A DNA stretch of 64,000 bases from JAJDUF01 sp965214295 (GCA_965214295.1 OZ243944.1:930001-994000); one strand, 5' to 3'; counted from the stretch's first letter, positions 23,490 through 31,885 are shown. Numbers and translations are program-made. Notes: generated by a model not told the origin, from the letters alone.

Positions 23490-24356
23490 TTAGTCACTAT
23501 CACTGTCATCATCGGTGTCAGTGTCGGTGTCGGTGTCGGTGTCATCGGTGTCACCAGTCGCCGTGGCCGTCGCCGTATCGGTAGCCGTGTCGGTATCGTC
23601 GTCGTCAGTGTCGTCGGTAGCAGTATTCGTCACCGAGGTCCCGTCGTCGGTCGCCGTGGCCGTGGCCGTGGCCGTCTGGCCGTCGGTGGCAGTGGCCGTC
23701 GCTGTGGCCGTCGCCGTGTCGGTATCAGTGTCGTCATCGTCGTCATCATCATCGTCATCGTTGTGGTCGCCAGCGGAGGATGGGCGGGAAGGCACTGCTG
23801 CCTTGCTATCCGGGGACGCCGGATGCGACCTAGGCTCCGGGGGGGGTGGCGGGGTGGTGGTGGCCGCGAGAGTGGAAAGCTGAAGATCGGCTACTGAGAA
23901 ACCAAAGTGGCTCTCCCAAGCTGGCTTTCCCATCACAAAGGCACCGTAGTTGGTGCTATTGATCCCAAATAGCTCGACATCGCCAATGGATTGAATGTGG
24001 AACAGCCGCGGCTCCGGCCAGTCGGTCTCCCACTTGGCCAGATAGATCGGATCGCCGTCCTTGAGCAATCCGGCAGACAGCCAGGGAGCACCGCGCGATA
24101 GGGTACGCAGTTGCTCGGAGCTTACTTCTACGCGGTTATTCCAGTTGATGGGACGCCCGGCCAGGGCGCGCGTATCACCGCCCCAGTGCAAGATGCCTTG
24201 GGCGTCAGCGAACCAGAGATGCGGGGTGCCCTGTAGTGCGACCACCGTACCGTGAGCGAATACGCTCCGTGCCTGCACCGTAGACGCCGGAATAAGTATG
24301 CTGCCGAGCAGGCCGGCGACGAGCAACACACTGAACCATGACCGTATGCTCTTCAT
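23490..24356 (-). CDS. Secreted protein with Asp/Thr-Ala repeat tail
   Basis: A 288-residue protein. A signal peptide (SWFSVLLVAGLLGSILIPAS..VQA) precedes a folded part of about 150 residues (FAHGTVVALQGTPHLWFADAQGILHWGGDTRAL, then VELFGINSTNYGAF), which may hold two beta units. After a Pro/Ser linker comes a run of ten Asp, then degenerate TATATA and TDTDTD blocks to the end. The tail is acidic and could bind calcium or act as a flexible wall tether (inference). GGAGG precedes ATG 24356. The matching DNA is a slippage-prone tandem repeat, so length variation is expected. Confidence 0.65.
   Translation of the reverse strand: MKSIRSWFSVLLVAGLLGSILIPASTVQARSVFAHGTVVALQGTPHLWFADAQGILHWGGDTRALAGRPINWNNRVEVSSEQLRTLSRGAPWLSAGLLKDGDPIYLAKWETDWPEPRLFHIQSIGDVELFGINSTNYGAFVMGKPAWESHFGFSVADLQLSTLAATTTPPPPPEPRSHPASPDSKAAVPSRPSSAGDHNDDDDDDDDDDTDTDTATATATATATDGQTATATATATDDGTSVTNTATDDTDDDDTDTATDTATATATGDTDDTDTDTDTDTDDDSDSD
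23497..23765. repeat. Low-complexity tandem repeat (gtcggt / gtcgcc units)
   Basis: About 270 bp of degenerate 6-bp units (GTCGGT, GTCGCC, GTCATC) encoding the Asp/Thr/Ala tail of the secreted protein. Units vary by third-position changes, so the protein repeat is better kept than the DNA repeat. Confidence 0.8.
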
Positions 24357-24400
24357 TGTGACCTCCATGTGACCTCTATCGCGGCGGCAGAACCACTATG

Positions 24401-24428
24401 ATTGTACCACAATTGTCAACTCTTGCAA
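24401..24428 (-). promoter_or_regulatory. Probable sigma-70-type promoter of the Asp-repeat secreted protein
   Basis: On the minus strand TTGCAA (24423-24428) and TACAAT (24401-24406) are separated by 16 bp in an AT-rich island of an otherwise GC-rich window. Transcription would start near 24395, about 38 bases before the ATG. A TTGACA lies in the same island but is badly spaced. Confidence 0.45.
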
Positions 24429-24595
24429 CGTAGTCCATATAGTCACTATCCCACATAAGATACATCATCACCCGCGAATACCGTCTATTTTTATCGGCTA
24501 ATATCGGATATTTGGTCACATAATGATTGCATCTTACCTAACAGCCAACCGGCCGTTACTTATGCACCGACAGGCGCCGGCCGGCCGCGCGTCGG

Positions 24596-25102
24596 TCAGC
24601 GCCGGAGCGCGCTGATCTGCGTCTCGTAGTCGAACGGGAAGACTCGTTCCTGAGCCAGCCGGAGCGCCTCATCGCGGGCGGCTAGAGCACGTTCGACAAC
24701 CTCATCGGGGTAGCCTAGCTCGACCCGGTGCTGCTCGAACTCGTCCTCATCGAGCACTTCCGGTGCGCCGTCTCGGTAGCAGCGAATATCAATGTCCAGA
24801 TCAACCCAGCGGAGCGTCTCGCCGTCGAATTCGGCCGGCATTGCGACGTTGCAGTACCATAGCTCCATCGTGTCGTCGCGGACGTGCCAGACGTTGTACC
24901 AGCGATCCGCGAAGTACAGCTCCACCGCGCAGGTGGTTTCCCCGCTCTTGACCCAGCGGCTACGGTCCAGCACGTACACCGGCCTACCTCCAGGCACGAC
25001 GGATCGCAGCAGGTCCCCAGTGTGATCGAGCAACTCACTCTCCCAGGCGGCCTGGACGGTACCGTCATACTTGGCTTTCTCGACACGTATGGTCCGCGAC
25101 AC
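24596..25102 (-). CDS. DUF402-family protein (possible nucleotide phosphatase)
   Basis: A 168-residue protein of the DUF402/FomD-like family, whose characterised members hydrolyse nucleoside di- or triphosphates. Marks of the family are WYCNVAMPAEF (beta-barrel), followed by LRWVDLDIDIRCYRDGAPEVLDEDEFE, an Asp/Glu-rich metal site, and the C-terminal helix EVVERALAARDEALRLA. No signal or membrane segment. It stands alone on the minus strand, and a MITE-like repeat lies upstream. Confidence 0.82.
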   Translation of the reverse strand: MSRTIRVEKAKYDGTVQAAWESELLDHTGDLLRSVVPGGRPVYVLDRSRWVKSGETTCAVELYFADRWYNVWHVRDDTMELWYCNVAMPAEFDGETLRWVDLDIDIRCYRDGAPEVLDEDEFEQHRVELGYPDEVVERALAARDEALRLAQERVFPFDYETQISALRR

Positions 25103-25206
25103 TATCCGCTCCCTTGCACATCACTATCCGCGCGCTCCGAATTCATCGACCAAAGCACTCATTATACCGGGTGATCGCCGGCAGGGACATGCTACGCTTA
25201 CCGACC

Positions 25207-25320
25207 ACAGGGCCTTTCCAAAGTCGCCGCCAAACCTGTCATTCTGAGCGGAGCGAAGAATCTCGGCCACAGCGGAGAGACCCTTCGCTTCGCTCAGGGT
25301 GACATATGGAAAGGCCCTGT
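25207..25320. mobile_element. MITE-like 114-bp repeat with perfect 14-bp terminal inverted repeats
   Basis: ACAGGGCCTTTCCA (25207-25220) is the exact reverse complement of 25307-25320. The interior shares GTCATTCTGAGCGGAGCGAAG and TTCGCTCAGGGTGACATATG with copies at 4241-4347 and 53589-53733. It has no coding capacity. This copy has the cleanest termini of the three and probably shows the true element boundaries. Confidence 0.75.
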
Positions 25321-25373
25321 AGCGACCAGTGGTGCCGGACCCCGAGCCGGTACCGGCCAACGGAGGCTGACGG

Positions 25374-26600
25374 ATGCCATCCATGACCCCAAGTGAGCTG
25401 GAGCGTAAAGCCCTCCGCATCCAGGCAGTGGTCGAGAAGCACACGCTCCAGGAGCATGGGATGGTGCCGATGTTCGTCCGCTCCACGGACTACCAATTGC
25501 CTACTGCGGAGGACTACCGTGGTATGGCTCCGCATCGCCACCTGATGGGGAAGACCGAAGCCGAGCTAGGTCTGCCGCCGATGCATGTCTGGCGAGCCTG
25601 GGAGAACACTTCCGCCGATACCGGCTTCTACCTCGGGGCGATGACGTACCGCTACCGCTGTACCAACGATCCCGACGTGCTGGCGATCTGCCGCCGCACG
25701 TTGGCTGCCCTGAGACACATCTACGATATGGGCGCCGAGTTCGACGAGCCGGGGTTCCTGACCAAGCCGTATGGTGGCGTCGCGACCACGCAAACCTCCG
25801 GCGATCAACTCCAGTGCGTGACCGTGGGCTTGGCTGCCTACCGCCATATCGCCGGGCCTGAGGACACCCGCACCATTGACGAGATGTTCACCGGCTTCGC
25901 CGACTATGAGATTCGTCAGGGGTATTGGCCGAAGCCGGGCGGGTACTTCGCGCTCACGTTCGAGCCGTGGGATTGGACCAAGGGTGACTGGAGCTACGCG
26001 CTAATCTACGCACCCGTGCTCTATCACGCCTGGATCGCCACCGGTGAGCCGCGATACCTCGACGAGATTCAGCGCTGGTATCGCGCCTGTGAGAATGACA
26101 CGAAATGGCTGGGTGGTGTCAGCGACTCGTCGTGGGGTGCCCCCGGGCGCATGCTGTATCTGCCGAGCCTGATGATGGAGCTTGATCCGAGGCACCGTGA
26201 CAAGTGGCGCCGCTTCATGGCCAACGCTTTCGGGATGGTCAAAGATGCTGTGCTCCCCGACGGCACCACCTACTCGTCCGGCCGACGCGACCCCCAGACG
26301 GGGAAGCTCATCCCGGTGGATCGCGGCTGGGGTGGCGGCCCTACCCGTACCGGACGCAGCGCCACCTTCGGCTGGGGCTGCGTCAACGCGCAGCGCTGGC
26401 TGCCGGGCGAAGACTTAGTCGGGGTGGCACGTACCATCCTGGAGCAGCTCGACCTCGATACCTTCCGCTTCATCATGCCCGCAGACCCGGCGCAAGAACT
26501 CCCCCCGGACTGGAAGATCGAGGGCGAGCTGCTCGACCACGACGCCCTGGTCAGCTGGCTGTGGATGTACTGGGAAGGGCGCTTCCGTGGCTACTGGTAG
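25374..26600 (+). CDS. Unknown protein, probable (alpha/alpha)-barrel carbohydrate-active enzyme
   Basis: A 408-residue cytoplasmic-looking protein without a signal peptide. It contains regularly spaced helices with aromatic and acidic loops (HVWRAWENTSADTGFYLGAM, TQTSGDQLQCVTVGLAAY, FEPWDWTKGDWSYALIYAPVLYHAW, SRATFGWGCVNAQRW-like, LVSWLWMYWEGRFRGYW). This pattern resembles six-hairpin glycosidase or unsaturated-sugar hydrolase folds, but I cannot name a family. GGAGGCTGACGG precedes the ATG. It is flanked by a MITE upstream and an SRAP gene downstream. Any sugar-related role is a guess from fold impression only. Confidence 0.5.
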   Translation: MPSMTPSELERKALRIQAVVEKHTLQEHGMVPMFVRSTDYQLPTAEDYRGMAPHRHLMGKTEAELGLPPMHVWRAWENTSADTGFYLGAMTYRYRCTNDPDVLAICRRTLAALRHIYDMGAEFDEPGFLTKPYGGVATTQTSGDQLQCVTVGLAAYRHIAGPEDTRTIDEMFTGFADYEIRQGYWPKPGGYFALTFEPWDWTKGDWSYALIYAPVLYHAWIATGEPRYLDEIQRWYRACENDTKWLGGVSDSSWGAPGRMLYLPSLMMELDPRHRDKWRRFMANAFGMVKDAVLPDGTTYSSGRRDPQTGKLIPVDRGWGGGPTRTGRSATFGWGCVNAQRWLPGEDLVGVARTILEQLDLDTFRFIMPADPAQELPPDWKIEGELLDHDALVSWLWMYWEGRFRGYW

Positions 26601-26711
26601 GTCGGCACGAAGCCAAAGCTAATCCTCTTTAGCCACAGAGAGCACAGAGTAGGGGCAGAGCGGGGGCACAGCTGACAGGGGTGAGGGACCGGCGCAGGGA
26701 GGCAGAAACCC

Positions 26712-27461
26712 ATGTGTGGACGGTACACTATCACAGCCGATGCCCAGCAGCTGGCCTTCCGCTTCGGCGCGGAGCCACCGGCGGCCGGGGTCGCGGCCCG
26801 GTACAACGCTGCGCCGACGCAGCAGTTGCCCGTGATCGTCAATGCGGAGCCAACTACCATTCAGTTGCTCACTTGGGGCTTGGTCCCGGCATGGGCACGG
26901 GACAAGACCGGCGGGACACGCCTTATCAACGCCCGCCTGGAAACTGCGGCCGAGCGACCGAGCTTCCGTCACGCTTGGCGGCAACGCCGCTGCCTTGTGC
27001 TCACCGACAGCTTCTACGAATGGCAGCGCACCGCGCGCGGCAAGGTACCGCTGCGGATCGCCCTCAAGAGCAACGAGCCGTTTGCCTTTGCCGGCTTATG
27101 GGAAGAGGTGACGACGCCAGAGCTGCACAATCCGCTGGAAATAGGTGGTGCAGCTCCGGCGCGGCAGTGGCGCGGCACTGAAGGGGCAGCGATGCGTACG
27201 TTCACCATCCTCACCACGACCCCCAATGATCTCATGGCACCCATCCACAAGCGGATGCCGGTGATCCTGCACCCGGAGCAGGAGGCGGCCTGGCTCGATA
27301 CGGAGTCGGACCAGGACTGGCAGCGCGTCCTGGGCCCGTTCCCGTCCGATCCAATGACAGCCTACCCGGTGTCGTCGCGGGTCAACTCACCCCGCTACGA
27401 CGATCCCTCCCTGATCGAGCCGCTGGTCACTACCGACCAACTCCGGCCGCTCGGGCTGTAG
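26712..27461 (+). CDS. SRAP-domain protein (HMCES/YedK family, abasic-site DNA-protein crosslink)
   Basis: SRAP proteins form a thiazolidine crosslink with abasic sites in single-stranded DNA through Cys2. Here the protein starts MCGRYTITAD, so Cys2 is present after Met removal. Other conserved parts are RYNAAPTQQLPV, WGLVPAWA, LINARLETAAERPSF, DSFYEWQ (catalytic Glu) and APIHKRMPVIL (active His). The 249-residue protein holds an insert of about 15 residues (TPELHNPLEIGGAAP) between FAGLWEEV and MRTFTILTTTPNDLM, encoded by palindromic element copy B. The family normally continues across this point with a short hairpin, so the insert is probably tolerated in a surface loop. Confidence 0.93.
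   Translation: MCGRYTITADAQQLAFRFGAEPPAAGVAARYNAAPTQQLPVIVNAEPTTIQLLTWGLVPAWARDKTGGTRLINARLETAAERPSFRHAWRQRRCLVLTDSFYEWQRTARGKVPLRIALKSNEPFAFAGLWEEVTTPELHNPLEIGGAAPARQWRGTEGAAMRTFTILTTTPNDLMAPIHKRMPVILHPEQEAAWLDTESDQDWQRVLGPFPSDPMTAYPVSSRVNSPRYDDPSLIEPLVTTDQLRPLGL
27116..27160. repeat. 45-bp palindromic element (copy B, subfamily II) inside the SRAP gene
   Basis: Left arm GCCAGAGCTGCAC (27116-27128), right arm GTGCAGCTCCGGC (27148-27160), one mismatch. The 19-bp spacer AATCCGCTGGAAATAGGTG is like that of the second alaS copy and unlike the GGATAG type. It is in frame, coding PELHNPLEIGGAAPA. Confidence 0.85.
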
Positions 27462-27711
27462 CGATCCGGCCTGTGGAGGCCGGCCACTCCGGGGCATGGT
27501 TGGCTCCGTGCGAGTGGTAACATGGGGAGGACTAGGGTTATGTGTCCCCGTTATTCCTTGCGGAAATACTGTCCATCCGTCATTCCTGCTGGCACGGGAA
27601 TCCCCGCCGACCGGGGCACACGGCTATATGCTAGATTCCCGCTTGCGCCGGAATGACGGCCAAGTCTGTGCCGACTTGGCCCTACGTGTGCAGGTGCAGG
27701 TGATAGTCAAG
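27462..27711. repeat. Intergenic region with dispersed 'attcc..ggaatgac' repeats
   Basis: No gene. GTCATTCCTGCTGGCACGGG near 27580 and ATTCCCGCTTGCGCCGGAAT near 27631-27650 belong to the dispersed hairpin family. GTGTCCCCG (27542-27550) and CGGGGCACAC (27615-27624) form a weak outer inverted repeat. Confidence 0.45.
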
Positions 27712-28194
27712 ATGTCCTATCTCGCCCTCGACGTGGGAGACCGGCGCATCGGCGTGGCCGGCGCGGACCCGGAAGGGATCGTCGTCACGCCGCTGACCAC
27801 CTTCACCCGGCGGTCCGACCGGCAGGTCGTGGCCGCCATCACCGCGTTGGCCGCCGACCGGAGAGCCGAGACCATTGTGGTGGGGATGCCTTATACGCCG
27901 CAGGGCGAGATCGGGGAGCAAGCGCAACGAGTGCAAGACTTCACGCGCCGCTTAGAGCAGGTGCCCGGCCTTGCCATCGTCTATTGGGACGAGCGGTATT
28001 CGACGCTGGAGGCCAGCGACCGGCTGCGCGAGGCCGGCGGTCGCCGGCGACGGCGCGGTCGGCCGGCACGCCTCGCCGAGCGCGAGCGCTTGGATGCAGC
28101 CGCGGCCGCCGTGATCCTGCAAGACTATTTGGATGCCTTGACCGCTGCCGCGCCAGCGAGTCACTGGTGCGAGGCCGCCACGAGGCCCTACTAG
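27712..28194 (+). CDS. ruvX: Putative pre-16S rRNA nuclease / Holliday junction resolvase-like YqgF
   Basis: A 160-residue RNase-H-fold protein. The first Asp motif is YLALDVGDRRIGVAGADP, the second block is TIVVGMPYTPQGEIG, and the third is VYWDERYSTLEASDRL. These are the standard YqgF/RuvX acidic residues used in 16S rRNA 5'-end maturation. An Arg-rich stretch (GGRRRRRGRPARL) replaces the usual KKR linker before the final helix. The C-terminal ~18 residues are extra. It precedes mltG by 9 bp, a widespread pairing. Start: ATG 27712 after CAGGTG. Confidence 0.9.
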   Translation: MSYLALDVGDRRIGVAGADPEGIVVTPLTTFTRRSDRQVVAAITALAADRRAETIVVGMPYTPQGEIGEQAQRVQDFTRRLEQVPGLAIVYWDERYSTLEASDRLREAGGRRRRRGRPARLAERERLDAAAAAVILQDYLDALTAAAPASHWCEAATRPY

Positions 28195-28203
28195 CGACAT
28201 TCC

Positions 28204-29265
28204 ATGCGTATCGTTGTCTTGTTCCTGATGCTGGTAGCCAGCATCGTCGTGGGCGTCGTCCTGCTCTTCAGGATGGCCGGGGGGCCGGCGACGCCGGCGG
28301 TCGAACAGACCCCGGCCGGCCAAGCAGACAACGCAGCGGTGGTCCCCTTCCTGATCCACGAGGGCCAATCTACGGAGGAGATCGCGCAGGATCTCCAGCG
28401 TGCGGGACTGGTCAACAACACGCTGGTCTTCCGGGTGATGGCCCGCCTGCGAGGTGTGGACGACAAGCTCCAGGCCGGCGAGTACCAACTCCGGCGCAAC
28501 ATGAGCGTTGACGAACTGCTGGTCGTGCTCCAACATGCGCCGGTGACGGAGATGACCGTCACCTTCATCGAAGGGTGGCGGATGGAGGAGTTCGCCGCGG
28601 AGCTACAGCATCGTCAGTTGCTGAACGGATCGGCGTTTCTGGCGCTGGCCCGGGGAGGGGCCGCTACCTACTCATGGCTGCGCTCGCGCCCCGACGGAGC
28701 ATCGCTGGAGGGCTATCTCTTTCCCAGCACCTACCGGCTCACCGCGCAGACGACGCCGCAAGACCTCATTGACACGCTGCTGCAGAAGTTCGGGGAGGTG
28801 CTCACACCGGTGATGCGGGAAAAAATCCGCAGCCAAGGGCGCACGATCCACGAGGTTGTGACGCTCGCCTCTATCGTCGAGCGCGAGGCGGTACTGCCCG
28901 GTGAGCGTCAGCGGATTGCCGGCGTTTACGTCAACCGCCTGCGCGAGGGCATCGGCCTGTACGCTGATCCTACCGTGCAATATGCGCGCGGCTACCAGCC
29001 GGATACCGATACGTGGTGGAAGCGCCCGCTGCTGTTCCAAGACCTGGAGATCGACTCACCGTACAATACCTATCGGTATGCCGGGTTGCCGCCGGGGCCG
29101 ATTTGTAGTCCTGGTCTCGCCTCTTTGCAGGCGGCCATAGACCCGGAGGCACACGAGTTCTTTTACTTTGTGGCGAAAGACGTGGCCGGCGACGGCTCGC
29201 ACGTCTTCGCCCGCACCTTGGCCGAGCATGAGCAGAACCGCCAGCGGTACCAGCGCCAGTCGTGA
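28204..29265 (+). CDS. mltG: Endolytic murein transglycosylase
   Basis: MltG cleaves nascent peptidoglycan strands at the outer face of the cytoplasmic membrane and ends their synthesis. The 353-residue protein begins with a membrane helix (IVVLFLMLVASIVVGVVLLF), has a LysM-like part (FLIHEGQSTEEIAQDLQRAGL), and the YceG catalytic domain: LASIVEREA (catalytic Glu), RIAGVYVNRLREGIGLYADPTVQYA, YNTYRYAGLPPGPICSPG and FYFVAKDVAGDGSHVFARTLAEHEQN. It is directly downstream of ruvX. Confidence 0.95.
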   Translation: MRIVVLFLMLVASIVVGVVLLFRMAGGPATPAVEQTPAGQADNAAVVPFLIHEGQSTEEIAQDLQRAGLVNNTLVFRVMARLRGVDDKLQAGEYQLRRNMSVDELLVVLQHAPVTEMTVTFIEGWRMEEFAAELQHRQLLNGSAFLALARGGAATYSWLRSRPDGASLEGYLFPSTYRLTAQTTPQDLIDTLLQKFGEVLTPVMREKIRSQGRTIHEVVTLASIVEREAVLPGERQRIAGVYVNRLREGIGLYADPTVQYARGYQPDTDTWWKRPLLFQDLEIDSPYNTYRYAGLPPGPICSPGLASLQAAIDPEAHEFFYFVAKDVAGDGSHVFARTLAEHEQNRQRYQRQS

Positions 29266-29429
29266 CGAGCGTCGGTGCCGCCGCCCGTCATTCCGATGGC
29301 AGAACGTCACCCCGACACAAGAGCATCACTCCAGCGTAGACCGGCTTCCACGACGCGCAACCTTCTGGATTTCGGCCTCCGCCGGAATGGCGAGGAGTAC
29401 AATCACCACCAAGACAAGGAGAGAGCGCC

Positions 29430-30527
29430 GTGTCAACCGCTGACCGCGTGGGCCGACTACGGGAGAAACTCCGGGAAGAAGGCTGCGACGCGGTACTGAT
29501 TACGCAAGCCGATAACCGCCGGTACGTCACCGGCTTCACGGGCACCGCCGGGGCCGTCCTCATCACCGCAAGCACAGCGCGGCTGCTGACCGACTTCCGT
29601 TACATCGAGCAAGCCACACAGCAAGCGCCGGAGTTCGAGGTGGTCAAGGTGCAGCGGCTGCACGAGGAGCTTGGGGACCAAGTGGACGAACTGGGGGTCG
29701 TAGCCCTGGCCTTCGAGGCCGAGGACATGACCGTCAAGCAGCACACCATGCTCTCGGAAGCTCTGAGCGAGGCCGGCAGCCCGGTAGAATTGCGGCCGGT
29801 GACGGATTGGGTCGAGGCTTCACGAGCGTCCAAAGACGCGAGCGAGATCGCGGCGCTCCGGCGCGTCGTGCTCATCGGCGACCGGACTATCGAGGCCGTG
29901 GCGCCCACGATGCGGCCCGGTATAACGGAGCGCGAGGCCGCCTGGGAGCTTGAGGTCGGTATGCGCGAGCGCGGAGCGGACGGCTTATCGTTCGATATCA
30001 TCGTGGCGGCCGGACCGAACGGGGCGATGCCGCACCATCACCCCAGCGACCGACCGCTCCAAGCCGGTGAGCCGATCGTCATTGACATGGGTGCTCGCCT
30101 GGACGGCTATTGCTCGGACCTGACGCGCACGTTCGTCTTGGGCGAGCCGGACGAGCGCTTCTGGGAGGTCTACACGACCGTCCTGCGGGCGCAGCAGACG
30201 TGCGAGATGGGCCTCAAAGCCGGTCTGAGCGGCGTGGAGGCCGACGCGCTGGCGCGTGAGGTCATCGAGGCGGCGGGCTACGGCGATCAGTTCGGGCATG
30301 GCACCGGGCACGGTGTCGGGCTGGCGATCCATGAAGCGCCGCGCCTCTCGCCAATCGCCTCGGACGATCCGTTTCCGGAAGGATGTGTGGTCACGGTGGA
30401 GCCGGGGATTTATCTGCCTGATTGGGGAGGGGTGCGGATCGAAGATATGGTCGTGGTGGGTGCGGACGGCGTCGAAGTGCTCACTAGCGCCCACAAGCAG
30501 CCGACCGTGCCGGTCAGTGGCCGGTAA
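29430..30527 (+). CDS. M24-family Xaa-Pro aminopeptidase/dipeptidase
   Basis: A 365-residue cytoplasmic metallopeptidase with the creatinase N-domain (VGRLREKLREEGCDAVLITQ..NRRYVTGFTG) and the pita-bread catalytic domain. Metal ligands: two Asp in IDMGARLDGYCSDLTRTF, His in FGHGTGHGVGLAIHE, Glu in VVTVEPGIYL and Glu in GVRIEDMVVV. The start is GTG at 29430 with AAGGAGAG in front. Position directly before efp and accB is the classical order in many bacteria, which supports the PepP/PepQ-type call. Confidence 0.93.
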   Translation: MSTADRVGRLREKLREEGCDAVLITQADNRRYVTGFTGTAGAVLITASTARLLTDFRYIEQATQQAPEFEVVKVQRLHEELGDQVDELGVVALAFEAEDMTVKQHTMLSEALSEAGSPVELRPVTDWVEASRASKDASEIAALRRVVLIGDRTIEAVAPTMRPGITEREAAWELEVGMRERGADGLSFDIIVAAGPNGAMPHHHPSDRPLQAGEPIVIDMGARLDGYCSDLTRTFVLGEPDERFWEVYTTVLRAQQTCEMGLKAGLSGVEADALAREVIEAAGYGDQFGHGTGHGVGLAIHEAPRLSPIASDDPFPEGCVVTVEPGIYLPDWGGVRIEDMVVVGADGVEVLTSAHKQPTVPVSGR

Positions 30528-30642
30528 GCCAGTGGCTAGTGGTTTGTGGGGACGGGCGCGGCAAGGGGGCGGGGGGTGCGGGGATGAAAAACGAGCGACA
30601 AAAACCGAAAACGGGCCGAGGCCGAGGAAGGAGCAGCAAGAC

Positions 30643-31206
30643 GTGATCACTGCCGGCGAGCTACGGCGAGGCATCGCCATCGAGCTTGATGGTCGCCCAT
30701 TGGCCATCCTGGACTACCAGCACATTAAGATGGGACGCGGCGGAGCACTGGTGCGGCTCCGACTGCGTGACCTCCGCGAGGGGCACATCACCGACCGAAC
30801 GTTCCCGGCTAGTGAGCGCTTTACACGCATTCGCGTCGAACTGCGGCCCGTGCAGTATCTCTACACGGACGGCGATCTGTTCCACTTCATGGACACGTCC
30901 ACCTACGATCAGATTGCGCTGTCGCCCGCAGCAGTGGGTGAGGCGACCAAGTATCTCAAAGAGGGGATGACACTCGACCTCAACGTCGCAGCCGACGAGG
31001 CCATCGGTATCGAGCTGCCGCCCAACGTCGAGCTGCGGGTGGCCGAATCGGAGCCGGGCCTCCGCGGCGACACGGCGAGCGGGGTCACGAAACCGGCGAC
31101 GCTGGAGACGGGGGCTGTGGTGCAAGTGCCGCTCTTCGTCGGACCGGGCGAGCTGATCCGCGTAGACACGCGTACCGGCAACTACCTGGAGCGGGTGAGG
31201 GAGTAG
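30643..31206 (+). CDS. efp: Elongation factor P
   Basis: EF-P binds between ribosomal P and E sites and relieves stalling at polyproline. A 187-residue protein with KOW-like domain I (ITAGELRRGIAIELDG..ILDYQHIKMGRGGALVRLRLRDL), central OB domain (VQYLYTDGDLFHFMDTSTYDQI) and C-terminal OB domain (GAVVQVPLFVGPGELIRVDTRTGNYLERV). The tip loop reads KMGRGGA: the position usually holding the modified Lys is Arg. GTG at 30643 follows AAGGAGCAGCAAGAC. It is followed after 2 bp by accB. Confidence 0.94.
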   Translation: MITAGELRRGIAIELDGRPLAILDYQHIKMGRGGALVRLRLRDLREGHITDRTFPASERFTRIRVELRPVQYLYTDGDLFHFMDTSTYDQIALSPAAVGEATKYLKEGMTLDLNVAADEAIGIELPPNVELRVAESEPGLRGDTASGVTKPATLETGAVVQVPLFVGPGELIRVDTRTGNYLERVRE

Positions 31207-31208
31207 CT

Positions 31209-31820
31209 TTGGCAAGCCGCAACAGAGACCCCAACGACAGCCGGCGGAGAGCACGCCGGCGACGCCGCTTGTCGCGGGACGCGGGGCAACGCCTGGTCGC
31301 AGCGCTGCACCGCGACCTACCGGCGGTCGTAGACCTCCTGGAAGGCACGGCGGTCGAAGAGCTGCGTATCGAGCAGGATGAGACGGTCTTCGCCATCAAG
31401 CGACCTCTGGGCATTGCCGCGCCGCCGGAGGCAGTCACCTCCGACTCCGACGCAGAAATCCCCGAAGCAGGCATCTCCGAAGCCGCCATGGAGCAACACC
31501 CGCCGCCACCACCGTCGCCGCCCGCCGAAGAATGGACGATGATCGCGCCGTGCGTTGGCATCTTCCGCGCCGGCAGCCATGCGGACACGGCGCCACGGGC
31601 CGAGGTCGGCACCACCGTGCAAGCGGGGCAGGTGCTCGGCTACGTCGAAGTGATGGGCGTGATGAACGATGTAGAGGCCAGCTACGCCGGCCGTGTCAGC
31701 GAGATTGCGGTCGAGGACGGTCAGCCGGTCGAGTACGGGCAACCGCTGTTCGTGCTCCGGGCCGAGGATGAGATCGCCAGCCAAAACTCCGGCCGTGCTG
31801 GCGATCCACCGAAGGACTAG
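31209..31820 (+). CDS. accB: Acetyl-CoA carboxylase BCCP-like protein lacking the biotinyl lysine
   Basis: The protein (203 residues) has the BCCP layout: basic N-terminus, helix DLPAVVDLLEGTAVEELRIEQDE, Pro-rich linker (EQHPPPPPSPPAEE), and a biotinyl/lipoyl domain IAPCVGIFRAGS..VGTTVQAGQVLGYVE..VEYGQPLFVL. The biotin site, normally EAMKM or EAMKVMN, reads EVMGVMND: Gly stands where Lys must be biotinylated. The rest of the hammerhead domain is intact. It may be a non-biotinylated regulatory or structural subunit, as plant BADC proteins are, or an inactive copy. Start TTG is 2 bp after efp. The last ~14 residues come from a large palindrome. Confidence 0.82.
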   Translation: MASRNRDPNDSRRRARRRRRLSRDAGQRLVAALHRDLPAVVDLLEGTAVEELRIEQDETVFAIKRPLGIAAPPEAVTSDSDAEIPEAGISEAAMEQHPPPPPSPPAEEWTMIAPCVGIFRAGSHADTAPRAEVGTTVQAGQVLGYVEVMGVMNDVEASYAGRVSEIAVEDGQPVEYGQPLFVLRAEDEIASQNSGRAGDPPKD

Positions 31821-31845
31821 GACCGCCGGAGTTTTGGCTGGCGAG
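31775..31845. repeat. 71-bp palindromic element spanning the accB stop codon
   Basis: Bases 31775-31793 (TCGCCAGCCAAAACTCCGG) and 31827-31845 are perfect reverse complements, 19 bp each, with a 33-bp loop that holds the accB TAG (31818-31820). It supplies the C-terminal residues SQNSGRAGDPPKD. It could also act as a transcription-attenuating hairpin, though no U-run follows. Confidence 0.85.
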
Positions 31846-31885
31846 ACGGAACCGGCCGCGCCAGCAGAGTAGTCCTGCTACGGGC

